Shown: positions 1 to 8,800 of the stretch, piece by piece
Position numbering within the stretch: the first letter of the stretch is position 1
Layout: each line of letters opens with the position of its first letter
DNA from: Actinomadura rayongensis
Lineage (GTDB): Bacteria; Actinomycetota; Actinomycetes; Streptosporangiales; Streptosporangiaceae
Length of the DNA: 64,000 nucleotides
Direction: 5' to 3'
Assembly (NCBI RefSeq): GCF_009831215.1
Contig: NZ_WUTW01000004.1
Span: forward strand, 372,001-436,000
Notes under the pieces: model-generated
What the model saw: the letters and a program-made list of their open reading frames with translations, nothing else
What the model was told of the DNA's origin: nothing
Databases searched by the model: none
Program-made: the position numbers and the translations under genes

Positions 1-735
1 ATCATGGAGCAGCACCTGCAGCTCCTGTCGATGGGCGAGCCGATCCTCAAGCCCGTCTACGACCACGCGACGGGCGAGCTGGTCCGGCCCGAGCTGGTCA
101 CGCCGAAGGACTTCGTGATCGTCGAGGGCCTGCTGCCGCTGCACACGCGGCTGGCCCGCGCGTGCTTCGACATCACCGTCTACCTGGACCCGCCCGAGCC
201 GCTGCGCCACTCCTGGAAGCAGCAGCGCGACTGCGGCAAGCGCGGCTACACCCCCGAGCAGGTCCAGGCCGAACTCGACCGGCGCGAGCCCGAGAGCGCC
301 GCCTACATCCGCCCGCAGCGCCGCTGGGCCGACATCGTCGTGCGGTTCGCGCCCGTCGCCGGACGCGTCGACCCGCCCGGCACCCCGCTGTCCGCCGAGC
401 TGCTGCTGCGTCCGACGATCGACCACCCCGACCTGGCCGGCGTGCTGGCCGAGGCCGGTCCGGCGGGCGCCGAGACCGCGATGCACCTGAGTCTTCACCG
501 GGACGACGACGGGCGTCCGGTCGACGCGCTGCACGTCCACGGCTATGTTCAGCCCAACGAATCTGAAATCGTGAAAAAGGCGATCTGGGAACGGGTGGGG
601 CAGCGCACCGGCGACGGGCGGCTCGACCCCGACGCTCTCGGCCGGTTCGGCGAGGGCACCAGCGACCCGCTGGCGATCACGCAGCTCCTGCTGCTGTACC
701 ACCTGCTGGACGCCGACCACCGCCAGGCCGCCTGA
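1..735 (+). CDS. Phosphoribulokinase family protein, 5' end cut off by the window
   Basis: The reading frame is open from base 1, so this is the C-terminal part of a longer protein (about 244 residues visible). The segment FVIVEGLLPLH and the following VYLDPPEPLRHSWKQQRD are typical of the phosphoribulokinase/uridine kinase P-loop fold, where an acidic strand follows the nucleotide site. The family phosphorylates ribulose 5-phosphate using ATP. Many actinomycetes carry such a gene without RuBisCO, so a Calvin-cycle role should not be assumed; no RuBisCO gene is in the window. The Walker A motif would lie upstream and is not visible. The ATG at 4 is probably internal. Two strong hairpins follow the stop. 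Confidence 0.8.
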   Translation: MMEQHLQLLSMGEPILKPVYDHATGELVRPELVTPKDFVIVEGLLPLHTRLARACFDITVYLDPPEPLRHSWKQQRDCGKRGYTPEQVQAELDRREPESAAYIRPQRRWADIVVRFAPVAGRVDPPGTPLSAELLLRPTIDHPDLAGVLAEAGPAGAETAMHLSLHRDDDGRPVDALHVHGYVQPNESEIVKKAIWERVGQRTGDGRLDPDALGRFGEGTSDPLAITQLLLLYHLLDADHRQAA

Positions 736-736
736 T

Positions 737-767
737 CCGGTTCCCCGCCCGCGCGGCGGGGTACCGG
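737..767. terminator. Hairpin downstream of the phosphoribulokinase gene
   Basis: An inverted repeat CCGGTTCCCCGCC / GGCGGGGTACCGG with one mismatch starts two bases after the stop codon. There is no T-tract, which is common in high-GC actinomycetes. Confidence 0.5.
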
Positions 768-825
768 ACGGGCTCGCGGGCCGCGCGGGGAGGCCCCGGT
801 TCGCCGGGCCGCGCGGCACGCCACG

Positions 826-868
826 ACCGGGAGGGCCGCCCGACAGGGCGCTCGGGCGCCCTCCCGGT
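826..868. terminator. Second nested hairpin before the protease genes
   Basis: ACCGGGAGGG (826-835) pairs perfectly with CCCTCCCGGT (859-868), and an inner stem GCCCGA/TCGGGC lies inside. It is probably a second terminator or insulator in the 301-base gap 736-1036. The rest of that gap holds the promoter region of the first protease. Confidence 0.45.
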
Positions 869-1036
869 CTGTGTCTCCTGCCACGAGCCGCATGCGGACT
901 GATCCCCGCCCACCGGCCGGCCTCACGCACACGCCGGGGTGCTGACCTCTTACGGACACCTGTCCCACATTGTCCTTTTTGCGGCACTGGCGTCTCATGA
1001 ACGTCGTCAGCGAGAACCCCAGGAATCGAGGTCCGC

Positions 1037-2053
1037 ATGCGGTCCCCCTTACGACTGATCATGGCGTCGGCCATGGCGGCGGTGCTCGCCGCCGCGACGG
1101 CGTCCGCGGCGAACGCCGCACCGGCCGTCCCGGCGGCACCGGCGGCGAAGACCGCCGGGACGAGCGCGAGCACGGCCCGGCTCTCGGACGGCAGCGCGGT
1201 CAACAGCGCCGCCGCGGCGGCGAAGGTCGCCAAGTACTGGACGGCGGCGCGCATGAAGGCCGCCCGTCCCGTCCCCGTCCCGAAGGCGCGCGCCGGGGCC
1301 CTCGGCGCGGCCGGGCCGACCGGGAGGGCGGGGTCGTCGCCGTCGGCCAGGGCCATCGCGTCGGCGGCCAACAAGATGGCGGGCGGGAACCTCAAGCTCG
1401 CGGCGGCCATCACCGAGTCGGCCGTGGTCGGCAAGGTGTTCTTCCACAAGCCGAGCGGCGGGGACTGGGTGTGCTCGGCGAGCGCGCTCAACAGCCCGTC
1501 CAAGCAGCTCGTCATCACCGCCGGGCACTGCGTCCACGAGGGCGCGGGCGGCACGTGGGTGACGAACTGGACGTTCGCGCCCCGCTACCGCAGCGGATCG
1601 CGTCCGTTCGGCACGTTCGCGGCCAAGCAGTTCCGGACGTTCAATTCCTGGATCAGCAGCAGCGACCTCCAGCGCGACGTCGGCATGGTGACGACGTGGC
1701 CGCTGAGCGGGAACAAGCTCGTCAACGTCGTCGGCGGCAACGGCCTGAACTGGAACTGGCCGAAGAACGTCGCGGTGACGATTCTCGGCTACCCGCAGAA
1801 CGCGAACAACGGTGAGATCCAGCAGTGGTGCCAGGGCACCACGTACGACGGCGGGAACTACACGATCGCGCTCAACTGCAACTTCAACGGCGGGTCCAGC
1901 GGCGGCCCCTGGATCATGAGCTTCGACAACGGCACGGGGCTCGGCCAGACCGACGGCGTGATGAGCACGCTCGGCTCGGGCGGCGTGAACCGGGCGTCGT
2001 ACTTCGACGACGCCGTCAAGGCGATGTTCGACGCGCAGGGCAGCGTGACCTGA
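1037..2053 (+). CDS. Secreted trypsin-like serine protease A
   Basis: A 338-residue exported protein. An N-terminal Sec signal (MRSPLRLIMA followed by an Ala-rich core ending near ANAA, residues 1-28) is followed by a pro-region of about 100 residues with the motif YWTAARM at 67-73. The catalytic domain shows the triad: His164 in TAGHC, Asp214 in RDVGMV and Ser288 in GGSSGGP. Cys pairs flank the His and Ser regions. The protein is probably processed outside the cell to an active chymotrypsin-fold endopeptidase; its specificity cannot be read from sequence. It is the first of a tandem pair with the gene at 2365; the catalytic domains and about 80 bases upstream are conserved, including the GAGGTCCGCATG start region. 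The ATG at 1037 follows GAGGT. Confidence 0.9.
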   Translation: MRSPLRLIMASAMAAVLAAATASAANAAPAVPAAPAAKTAGTSASTARLSDGSAVNSAAAAAKVAKYWTAARMKAARPVPVPKARAGALGAAGPTGRAGSSPSARAIASAANKMAGGNLKLAAAITESAVVGKVFFHKPSGGDWVCSASALNSPSKQLVITAGHCVHEGAGGTWVTNWTFAPRYRSGSRPFGTFAAKQFRTFNSWISSSDLQRDVGMVTTWPLSGNKLVNVVGGNGLNWNWPKNVAVTILGYPQNANNGEIQQWCQGTTYDGGNYTIALNCNFNGGSSGGPWIMSFDNGTGLGQTDGVMSTLGSGGVNRASYFDDAVKAMFDAQGSVT

Positions 2054-2364
2054 CGCACATTCCGCGTTCTCCGTCCCGTCGGACCGGTTTTTGGCCGGAT
2101 CCGGCGGGACGTCGCCGTTTCACGACAATTCCGCTTCGACGCGGGCGCGCCCGGCGCGGTTCCCGGTTTCTCGGTTAATTCCGAATGAACGGACGGGCGA
2201 CGACCGGCGGGCCGGACCCTGGTCCCCACCCTCCGACCGTCTAAGACGCAGCCGGATGGCTCCCGGTTCGTGGCCCTTTTCGGACTTGCGAAGAACATTG
2301 TGCTTTGCCCGGAGACAGGGTGTCATTGGACCCGTCCAGAAGCACTGAAGGAATTGAGGTCCGC
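2054..2364 (+). promoter_or_regulatory. Intergenic region with duplicated protease promoter
   Basis: No gene is seen in these 311 bases. The last 80 or so resemble the region before the first protease: both have ACATTGT followed by CTTT, a GTCTCAT/GTGTCAT segment and then GAATC/TGAGGTCCGCATGCGG at the start codon. The duplication therefore carried its control region, and both proteases are likely expressed under the same signal. The exact -35 and -10 were not assigned. Confidence 0.45.
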
Positions 2365-3366
2365 ATGCGGTCCGCCCTCCGACTCATCACGACGACGGCC
2401 ACGGCCGGGGTCCTCGCCGCGGCGCTGGCCTCGGCCGCGAACGCCGCCCCGGCGAACCCGGCCGGCACGAGCGCGAGCACGGCCCGGCTCACCGGCGGCG
2501 GCGCGGTGACCAGCGCCGCCGCCGTCGAGCAGGTCTCCAAGTACTGGACGGCGGCGCGGATGAAGGCCGCCCGTCCCGTCCCCGAGCCGAAGGCGCCCGC
2601 CGGGACCCCCGCCGCCGCCGCGACGGCGACCGGCAAGCCCGGCTCCACCCCGTCCGCCGGGGCGATCGCCTCGGCGGCCAACTCGCTCGCGGGCGGGGAC
2701 GCGAAGCTCGCCGCGGCCATCACCGAGTCGAGGGTCGTCGGGAAGGTCTTCTTCCACAAGCCGAGCGGCGGCGACTGGGTCTGCTCGGCGAGCGCGCTCA
2801 ACAGCCCGTCCAAGCAGCTCGTCATCACCGCCGGGCACTGCGTCCACGAGGGCAAGGGCGGCAAGTGGATGACGAACTGGACGTTCGTCCCGCGCTACCG
2901 CAACGGATCGCGTCCGTTCGGGACGTTCGCCGCCAAGCAGTTCCGCACGTTCAACGCGTGGATCAGCAGCAGCGCCTACAACCGCGACGTCGGCATGGTC
3001 ACGACGTGGCCGCTGAACGGCCGCAAGCTCGTGAACGTCGTCGGCGGGAACGGGCTGAGCTGGAACTACCCGAAGGCCCTCAAGGTGACCGTTCTCGGTT
3101 ACCCGAGGAACTTCAGCAGCGGCCAGGTCCAGGCCTGGTGCCAGGGCACCACGCGGGACGCGGGCGGCGGCCGGATCGCCCTCAACTGCAACTTCCAGCC
3201 CGGCTCCAGCGGCGGCCCCTGGATCCGCGCCTTCGACAACTCCACCGGTCGCGGCCAGACCAACGGCGTGACGAGCACGATCAGCAGCACCGGCGGCGTC
3301 AACAAGTCGCCGTACTTCGACACGGCCGTGAAGAACATGTTCGACGCGCAGGGCAGCGTCACCTGA
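2365..3366 (+). CDS. Secreted trypsin-like serine protease B (tandem paralogue)
   Basis: A 333-residue paralogue of the upstream protease. The start is placed at the ATG at 2365 because the signal peptide MRSALRLITT begins there and GAGGT precedes it at the same spacing as in the first copy; an earlier in-frame start at 2305 would add a non-signal extension. Order: signal peptide (about 1-25), pro-region with YWTAARM, then the catalytic domain with TAGHC (His), RDVGMV (Asp) and GSSGGPW (Ser). The segments around the active site are nearly identical to protease A, while the pro-region linker has diverged. It is most likely an extracellular digestive or developmental protease. The next gene downstream encodes a small protein with the same YWT-x-x-RM motif. 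Confidence 0.9.
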   Translation: MRSALRLITTTATAGVLAAALASAANAAPANPAGTSASTARLTGGGAVTSAAAVEQVSKYWTAARMKAARPVPEPKAPAGTPAAAATATGKPGSTPSAGAIASAANSLAGGDAKLAAAITESRVVGKVFFHKPSGGDWVCSASALNSPSKQLVITAGHCVHEGKGGKWMTNWTFVPRYRNGSRPFGTFAAKQFRTFNAWISSSAYNRDVGMVTTWPLNGRKLVNVVGGNGLSWNYPKALKVTVLGYPRNFSSGQVQAWCQGTTRDAGGGRIALNCNFQPGSSGGPWIRAFDNSTGRGQTNGVTSTISSTGGVNKSPYFDTAVKNMFDAQGSVT

Positions 3367-3461
3367 TCCCGTCCGATCCTCGCCCCGCCGGCGCCGGCCG
3401 CATAGGCTGGCGCCGGCGGGTCTCGCGTCCGGTCGGGCGCGGCAACAGAGAAGAGTCACCC

Positions 3462-3677
3462 ATGAAGCGCACTCTCGTCCTGGTCCTCGCCGGCGCGGCG
3501 ACGGCCGGCGTGCTCGTCGCGGCCGGGTTCGCCCTCTCGGCGTCCGCCGACGGCCCGAAGCCCGCCGACGACCCCGGCGCGTCCACGTCCGGCCCGGTCC
3601 AGAAGCAGGACCCGGGCTACTGGACGAAGGAGCGCATGGAGCAGGCCCAGCCCGCCCCCATGCCCACCGACGACTGA
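3462..3677 (+). CDS. Small secreted protein resembling the protease pro-region
   Basis: A 71-residue exported protein: a basic start MKRT, a hydrophobic core to about residue 25 with likely cleavage near ASA, then a hydrophilic Pro/Asp-rich tail. Residues 53-66 read YWTKERMEQAQPAP, matching YWTAARMKAARPVP in the pro-regions of the two upstream proteases. The start ATG at 3462 follows GAGAAGAG. It has no catalytic domain. I infer that it could be a free-standing propeptide, for example an inhibitor or folding helper acting in trans, but it may equally be an independent secreted peptide sharing a processing motif. It is followed at once by a strong hairpin. Confidence 0.75.
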   Translation: MKRTLVLVLAGAATAGVLVAAGFALSASADGPKPADDPGASTSGPVQKQDPGYWTKERMEQAQPAPMPTDD

Positions 3678-3682
3678 CGCCG

Positions 3683-3714
3683 CGTCGCGCTCATCCGCCC
3701 GGACGAGCGCGACG
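3683..3714. terminator. Hairpin terminator after the protease cluster
   Basis: CGTCGCGCTC (3683-3692) pairs with GAGCGCGACG (3705-3714), with a further TCCG/CGGA pairing in the loop. It lies six bases past the stop of the small secreted protein. Confidence 0.6.
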
Positions 3715-3897
3715 CACGCGCACCGGAACGCACAGCGTCCGCCCCGGAGACGCGGGGTGATGCCGCGCACGAGGGTTGCAGTGCGCGCTCGTGTGGGTCT
3801 CGGCGGCCGAGATTCCGACGGACGGCGGCAGGCCGCACGATCGACGAGCAGGTGGATCTTCGACCCGTTCGTCCGGAGCGAGGCCGGGCGGATCCCA

Positions 3898-4209
3898 TCA
3901 GCTGCAGGGATTGTCGCCGGCCTGACCGCAGGGACTTTCAGCGATTACTTCACCGCTGTCGCAGTAGATTGCGCAGCCGGCGCCGTCGCCGACGATCTCG
4001 ATATGATGATATCCCCCGGACAACTCCTCCTTCGTATTTACTGGCACGAATTTCCTGACCGTGGTGGGATCCAGTCTCCTGCCCACGAGTCGCGCGTGGA
4101 TCAGTGCCAGTTCCTCAAGCCTCCCCTGGATCTCCTCCCGGAGCCGGACGAGCCGAGCGGCATCTTCCGGACCCGCCTGAACAGCGCGACCGCGATCGCC
4201 ATCAGTCAT
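3898..4209 (-). CDS. Hypothetical small Cys-containing protein
   Basis: A 103-residue protein I do not recognise. The ATG at 4209 is preferred over an in-frame start 16 codons upstream because GAAGGAGAGGG lies at a good distance before it. The first half is charged and probably helical (RLVRLREEIQGRLEEL). The second half reads YHHIEIVGDGAGCAIYCDSG and carries four cysteines in the last 30 residues, ending NPCS. There is no signal peptide or membrane segment. The four Cys and the paired His suggest metal binding or disulfides, but this is speculation. The surroundings have slightly lower GC than the rest of the window. It stands alone, followed only by the convergent protease cluster. Confidence 0.55.
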   Translation of the reverse strand: MTDGDRGRAVQAGPEDAARLVRLREEIQGRLEELALIHARLVGRRLDPTTVRKFVPVNTKEELSGGYHHIEIVGDGAGCAIYCDSGEVIAESPCGQAGDNPCS

Positions 4210-4561
4210 CAGCGAACCCTCTCCTTCCTCGCCGTAAGGCACGACCGGGCCCGTCAATCCGACGCCGAGCCCACTGGACAGCGGTCACACTCGGGACCAC
4301 AGACTGTGCCGATTACCACCACATCGGACATACCCGGAGACGCAACCCCCAGCGCACCAACCGATATGAGCACTACGGTCAACATTTGACCTCGGCCAGC
4401 CGGACGCGATCATCCCCGCGCCCACGTGGCGCAAGTGCCGCGGGGCGACCTGGAACCGCAGCTCGCACTGCCCCAGTGCCGAGGCGTTAACGAGCGGACC
4501 ACCGGGAAATGCGTGAACCCCGGCGCTCGGCCGGGGTTCACGTGGTCTTGCGAGGGGTTGG
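4210..4561. other. Intergenic stretch without a clear gene
   Basis: 352 bases of lower GC than average. A short frame near 4395-4515 reads TWRKCRGATW with a stop and no start codon; it faintly resembles the start of DUF397 proteins and could be a relic, but I do not call it. The stretch ends in the hairpin at 4513-4541. Confidence 0.3.
4513..4541 (-). terminator. Perfect hairpin after the XRE/DUF397 pair
   Basis: GTGAACCCCGGC (4513-4524) and GCCGGGGTTCAC (4530-4541) form a perfect 12-bp stem with a five-base loop, 20 bases past the DUF397 stop on the minus strand. Confidence 0.7.
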
Positions 4562-4759
4562 TCAGAGGTTGAGGTCGTTGCGCTTGGCCTCGGCGAGCAG
4601 GGCGGCGAACGTGGCGGGGGTGAGCGTCAGGTGACCGGCGGACGGGGCCTTGCTGTCACGCAGGCCGACCGTCTCGGAAAGCTTCGCCACCTCAACGCAC
4701 TCGGACATCCCGCCGTTGTTTCCGCCGCTTCGGGTGCTTTTGCGCCACTGTGGGGTCAC
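4562..4759 (-). CDS. DUF397 domain protein
   Basis: A 65-residue protein beginning with GTG: VTPQWRKSTRSGG, then CVEVAKL, LRDSK and FAALLAEAK. The W-R-K-S...CVEVA...RDSK pattern is the DUF397 signature. Its GTG start overlaps the stop of the upstream XRE regulator (GTGA at 4756-4759), so the two are translationally coupled. In Streptomyces, DUF397 proteins are encoded beside XRE/DUF5753 regulators as in the whiJ-type loci and are thought to act with them; the biochemical role is not established. A perfect hairpin ends the unit. Confidence 0.9.
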   Translation of the reverse strand: MTPQWRKSTRSGGNNGGMSECVEVAKLSETVGLRDSKAPSAGHLTLTPATFAALLAEAKRNDLNL

Positions 4760-5565
4760 TGGAACTTCTCCATCGTTTCTCGGATGAGCCGCAGGGAGGC
4801 GTCCACGGGCAGAGCGTGGTCCCCGATGCGCGCGAACTTCACTCGCAACGAGCTTACATCCGCGCTGTCTGCGGTGAGCCGTCCTCCCGCACTGGCCTCG
4901 GTGTACGCCTGCTCTTCCTTGGCCGTTGCCATGAGCATGAAGGCGCCGTCGCGGCCGACGGTCGCGCCGACCGAGCGGGGCAGGATGCGAATCGTGATGT
5001 TGGGCTGCTCGGCCAGCTCCAGGAGGCGGGCGAGCTGTGCGCGCATGACCTCCGAGCCGCCCACCGGCGACTCGATCACGTCCTGGTAGACGTAGGCCCA
5101 GACGAGCGGCCACGGGTCGCGGGACAGGAGAGCCTGCCTCTTCATGCGAGCTTCGACGAGCTTGTCGATCCCGCTCAGGCCGTAGCACTCGAACACGGCG
5201 CTGGCGTACTCGGGCGTCTGGAACAGGCCGGGCACCCAGGACGTTTCCCAGATCCGCACCTCGTCGGACTTCGCCTGGAACTCCTCATGGGCCTTGAACC
5301 ACTGCGGGTCGTGCCCGGACTTCGCGAATTTCACGAGTCGCCCATACAGGCCACCCGTATTCCATGCGGCATCAATCTTCGCCGCGTGGAACGCCTGGAG
5401 TCGCGTATGTCCCGACTCAACACGGGACACCAGCGAGCGCGTGCGGTCGATGACCCCACCGACCGCGTCCTGCGACAAGCCCCTCGATTCGCGGTCGTTC
5501 CGCAGGTGATCGGCTATGAGATCCCACAGCGAACTGTCGGGATCGAAGTCGTGACGCAGTTTCAC
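4756..5565 (-). CDS. XRE-family regulator with DUF5753 domain
   Basis: A WhiJ-type transcription regulator of 269 residues if started at the GTG at 5565, which has AGGAGGG directly upstream; a GTG at 5598 would add 11 residues. Residues about 10-70 form a helix-turn-helix (LWDLIADHLRNDRESRGLSQ...RSLVSRVESG). The remainder is the DUF5753 region, with the landmarks PGLFQTPEYA, KRQALL, DVIESPVGG and ITIRILP. The protein probably binds DNA near its own promoter and is controlled through interaction with the DUF397 partner encoded by the overlapping gene. A similar module with an additional HATPase gene is at 46.7-48.6 kb. Confidence 0.88.
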   Translation of the reverse strand: MKLRHDFDPDSSLWDLIADHLRNDRESRGLSQDAVGGVIDRTRSLVSRVESGHTRLQAFHAAKIDAAWNTGGLYGRLVKFAKSGHDPQWFKAHEEFQAKSDEVRIWETSWVPGLFQTPEYASAVFECYGLSGIDKLVEARMKRQALLSRDPWPLVWAYVYQDVIESPVGGSEVMRAQLARLLELAEQPNITIRILPRSVGATVGRDGAFMLMATAKEEQAYTEASAGGRLTADSADVSSLRVKFARIGDHALPVDASLRLIRETMEKFQ

Positions 5566-5881
5566 GGACCCTCCTGTTGTTGCATTTCGCGGGCTCACCT
5601 GGCCAGGGGGTGGCCTGGGAGGCAGTCTTGGAGTACCGAACCGAGAGAATCGGGAAGGTCCGTCGTGGGGGCACGATGACCTTGAACGTTACGTCGGTTC
5701 GCGTCTCGGGTTAAGACGATGCATGGTTCGCGGCGGCAGCGCAAGAAGTCTTTCGGAAGTTTGGGAAAGAATTCTGTAGCTAGCTCGCGTCCCACCCGTC
5801 AGATGCCACGAGACCACCGAACGTGATAAAAGGAAAACAACAGTCGATCGTCACACCGACCACGAAAGGACACCCAATGGC
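5566..5881 (-). promoter_or_regulatory. Upstream region of the XRE/DUF397 operon
   Basis: 316 bases with no supportable gene. It holds the AGGAGGG ribosome site of the XRE gene and an imperfect palindrome GAAC...GTTC around 5676-5692 that could be an operator. No terminator hairpin was found after the STAND gene, which ends at 5882 and reads towards this region. Confidence 0.3.
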
Positions 5882-8800
5882 TCAGGTGATGTTGCGCCCG
5901 TCCAGCCGGATGAGCGCAATGCCGGCGTCCATGCCGACCGCCAGCCCGGACGCCACGCTCGCGACCGCGTGCGCGGTGTGGTGGACCGGGATGGTGAGCG
6001 GCGCCGCCGACCGCAGGTCCCACACCCGGACCGTCCGGTCACTGCTCGCCGTCGCCAATCGCACCCGACCGTTGCCGCCGGGCAGCGCGCAGACGGCATT
6101 CACCGAGTCGGTGTGCCCTTCGAGTACCTGCCGCACGGTCCCGGTCTCCGGATCCCAGAGCCGGACGGTGCGGTCGTTGCTCGCACTCGCCAGCAGCACG
6201 CCTCCCCCGGCGTCGGGACTGACCGCCAGCGCATTGATCCCGCCCTCGTGGCCTTCGAGGACCGCACACAGGGACGCAGTGCGCGGATCCCAGAGCCGGA
6301 TCGTCCGGTCCTCCCCGGCGGTCGCCAACAAGATCCCGTGACCCGGGTATGGAACGGCGCAGACCGCGCGAACCCAGTCGGCGTGACCGCGTAGAACGCG
6401 CTGGACGGTCCGGGTCCGCAGGTCCCAGATCTGCACTTCGCAGTCGGTGCCCCCGGTGACCAGCAGTGTTTCGCCTTGCATGGGAAGCATGCAGACCGTA
6501 GTGACCGAATGCCCGTAGCCCTGCCTTAGCAGCCGGTGCTGTCCGGTACCCGGATCGACGAGCCGTACCGTGCCGTCGTTGCTGGCCGTAGCGAGGTAGA
6601 CGCCGCCCGAGACGCGCAATGCGCATACAGCGTTCACCGACCGGTTGTGGCAGTGGTAGGAAACTACGGTCGCTCCGTCGACCTCGTCCACAACGTTCAC
6701 TGTGCTTTCTCTGCCGACGGCGGCCAGCAACGGGCGTCCATCGGGACCGGTGAACGGGCAGAGCGCGTTCACCGAGTCCGCGATGGGCGGGAACGGAAGC
6801 GCGTCGTCGCGGTCTCCGTAGTCCCAGATGCGCACCGTGTGGTCCTCCCCGCCGGTTGCCATCAGCGTCTTGCCGCCGGGCTCGGGGAAGGTGCAGACGG
6901 CGCTCACCCGCTCCGTGTGACCGATGAGCACCTGGTGTCCGAAACGATCGTGGAGATGGCAGATCCGCACGACGCGATCGTCCCCGACGATCGCCAAGCG
7001 GGCGCCGCCAGCCGGTTCGCGAAGCGCGCACACCGCACTTCCGTTCGTGTGATAGCCCACCAGGATCCGGCTTGTGTTGTTCTGCAGGTCCCAGAGGTAC
7101 ACGGCGCGCGTGTCGTCCACGATCGCCAATACCGTTCCGCCGTCGGCGCCTGGCACGGCGCACAGAGCCCGCACGGGCAGGCCAGAACCCAGATGGCTCT
7201 TGAAGACAACGCCGGAGTTGGGGTCCCAGATTTTCACCGACCCGTCCTCGCTGCTGCTGGCCAGTAGGGGAACCTCACCGGGGACGGGGCAGATCGCTCC
7301 GCAGAAACCGGAGTATGCACGAAAATTCTGCCCGGCGAGCGGGTCACAGATCCAAAATATGCCGTTCAGTCCGCCGCTCACGACCAACGGCGTCCCGTCC
7401 TGGTCGCGCAGTGCGCAGAGCGTCTGCACAGGTCCGACATGGGCCTCGAACTCACGACGCGCGATTCCGGTGACGGGATCCCAGAGTCGCACGATCCCGT
7501 TCACGCCGGCCGTGGCCAGCAATGCCCCGCCGTCCGGCAGTGGCACCGCGCACAGCGTGAGCACCCAGTCCTTGTCGAATTTCAGGACGTGGCGAGTGCT
7601 GCCCGTCGTCGGATCCCAGATGCGGACGGTGCCGTCGTCGGCGGCGGACGCGAGCACCACCACCCCGTCCGGGAGGATGAGCGCACACAGTGAGCGCACC
7701 GGCCCGGTGTGGCCCTCGAAGCGGGTGACCTCCTGCCGGAGGCGCGTGGTCGCCCAGACGGGCCGGTAGGGGATGTCGGCAGTGTCCGTCAGCGCGGTGA
7801 AAGTACCGTCAAGCCCTTCCATCTTCTCGGTGAGGGCCAGCATCGCCAAGCGTTCGGCCGCGTCGGCGCGCCGGGCCTGCGGTGTCAGGTCGAGCAGGCG
7901 GACGCGCGTGCGTCCCGCGTCGGTCCGGGCCAGATGCTTGTCGGCCAGCAGGCGCGGCAGGTCGGCGTGCAGGATGTAAGCGGGATCGGCCAGCAACGCG
8001 TCGAGCATCCCGGCGGGTGCCGCGTGGGCGGGCAGTGAGCGCAGCAGGTAGGCGGGCGCGTCGTCCCAGCCGGTCGCGTGGCCGTGTGCCAGGAAGGCCG
8101 TCACGATGGCGCACTCGTCGTCCGACCTGGGCGTCAGCTTGGCGCGCGCTTCGAGCAGGACGTCGTCCAGCGCTTGATGGAAAAGCCGGTACGACCGGCC
8201 GTGTGCGGTCTCGACCAGGAAGTTCGCCGCCGATGAGCGGGCGAACGCGCGCAGGTCGCGGTCGGTGAACGGGACGTCGGTCAGGGCGTTCACGGCGATC
8301 CGCCACAGGTCGATGGGCAGACCGGGTGCTTGGGCGTAAGCGAGGACGGTGAGCAGGTCGGCGGCCGGGATGCCGCGCACCGGCGGGACGCGGGCGAGGA
8401 AGGCGTGCAGCGCGTTGTCGACCGTGCCGACGAACGACAGAGCGTTCGGATCGACCGGGTCGGTGTCGTACAGGCCGTGACTCTTGGCGACCAGGCCCGC
8501 CACCAGGAAGTTGCGGTCGGAGCGCTCGGCGATCCGTTCGGCGACCGCCTCCGCGATGTCTTTGTCGTCGTAGGGGTTGCCGAGGCGTTCGGCTCCTCGG
8601 AGCTGGAGCGTGGCTAAGGCGTAGGCCGCGAGGTCGCGCAGCTCGAAGTATTCGGGCAGGTCCAGGTCGATGAGCGCGCGGCCCGCGCCGAACGTCTCCA
8701 GCAGGTCGCCGATGTCGTCGTGGCGGCGCGTGCCGACGACGAGCCGGACGCCGACGTCGGCGCAGGTCTGGGCGAGCGGCAGGACGATGTCGCCGACGAC

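Noticed and set aside
1..735. Calvin-cycle role of the phosphoribulokinase
   Set aside because: No RuBisCO or other cycle gene is in the window and the family is common in heterotrophic actinomycetes.
162..2178. Long Arg/Pro/Ala-rich open frames overlapping the phosphoribulokinase and protease genes
   Set aside because: They are shadows of the real genes in GC-rich DNA; composition is extreme in Arg and no domain is visible.
4395..4515. Fragment reading TWRKCRGATW that resembles the start of a DUF397 protein
   Set aside because: No start codon, a stop just upstream and only a few matching residues; too weak to call a relic.
5595..5795. 66-residue minus-strand frame upstream of the XRE gene
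   Set aside because: No ribosome site and no recognisable features; it covers the promoter region.
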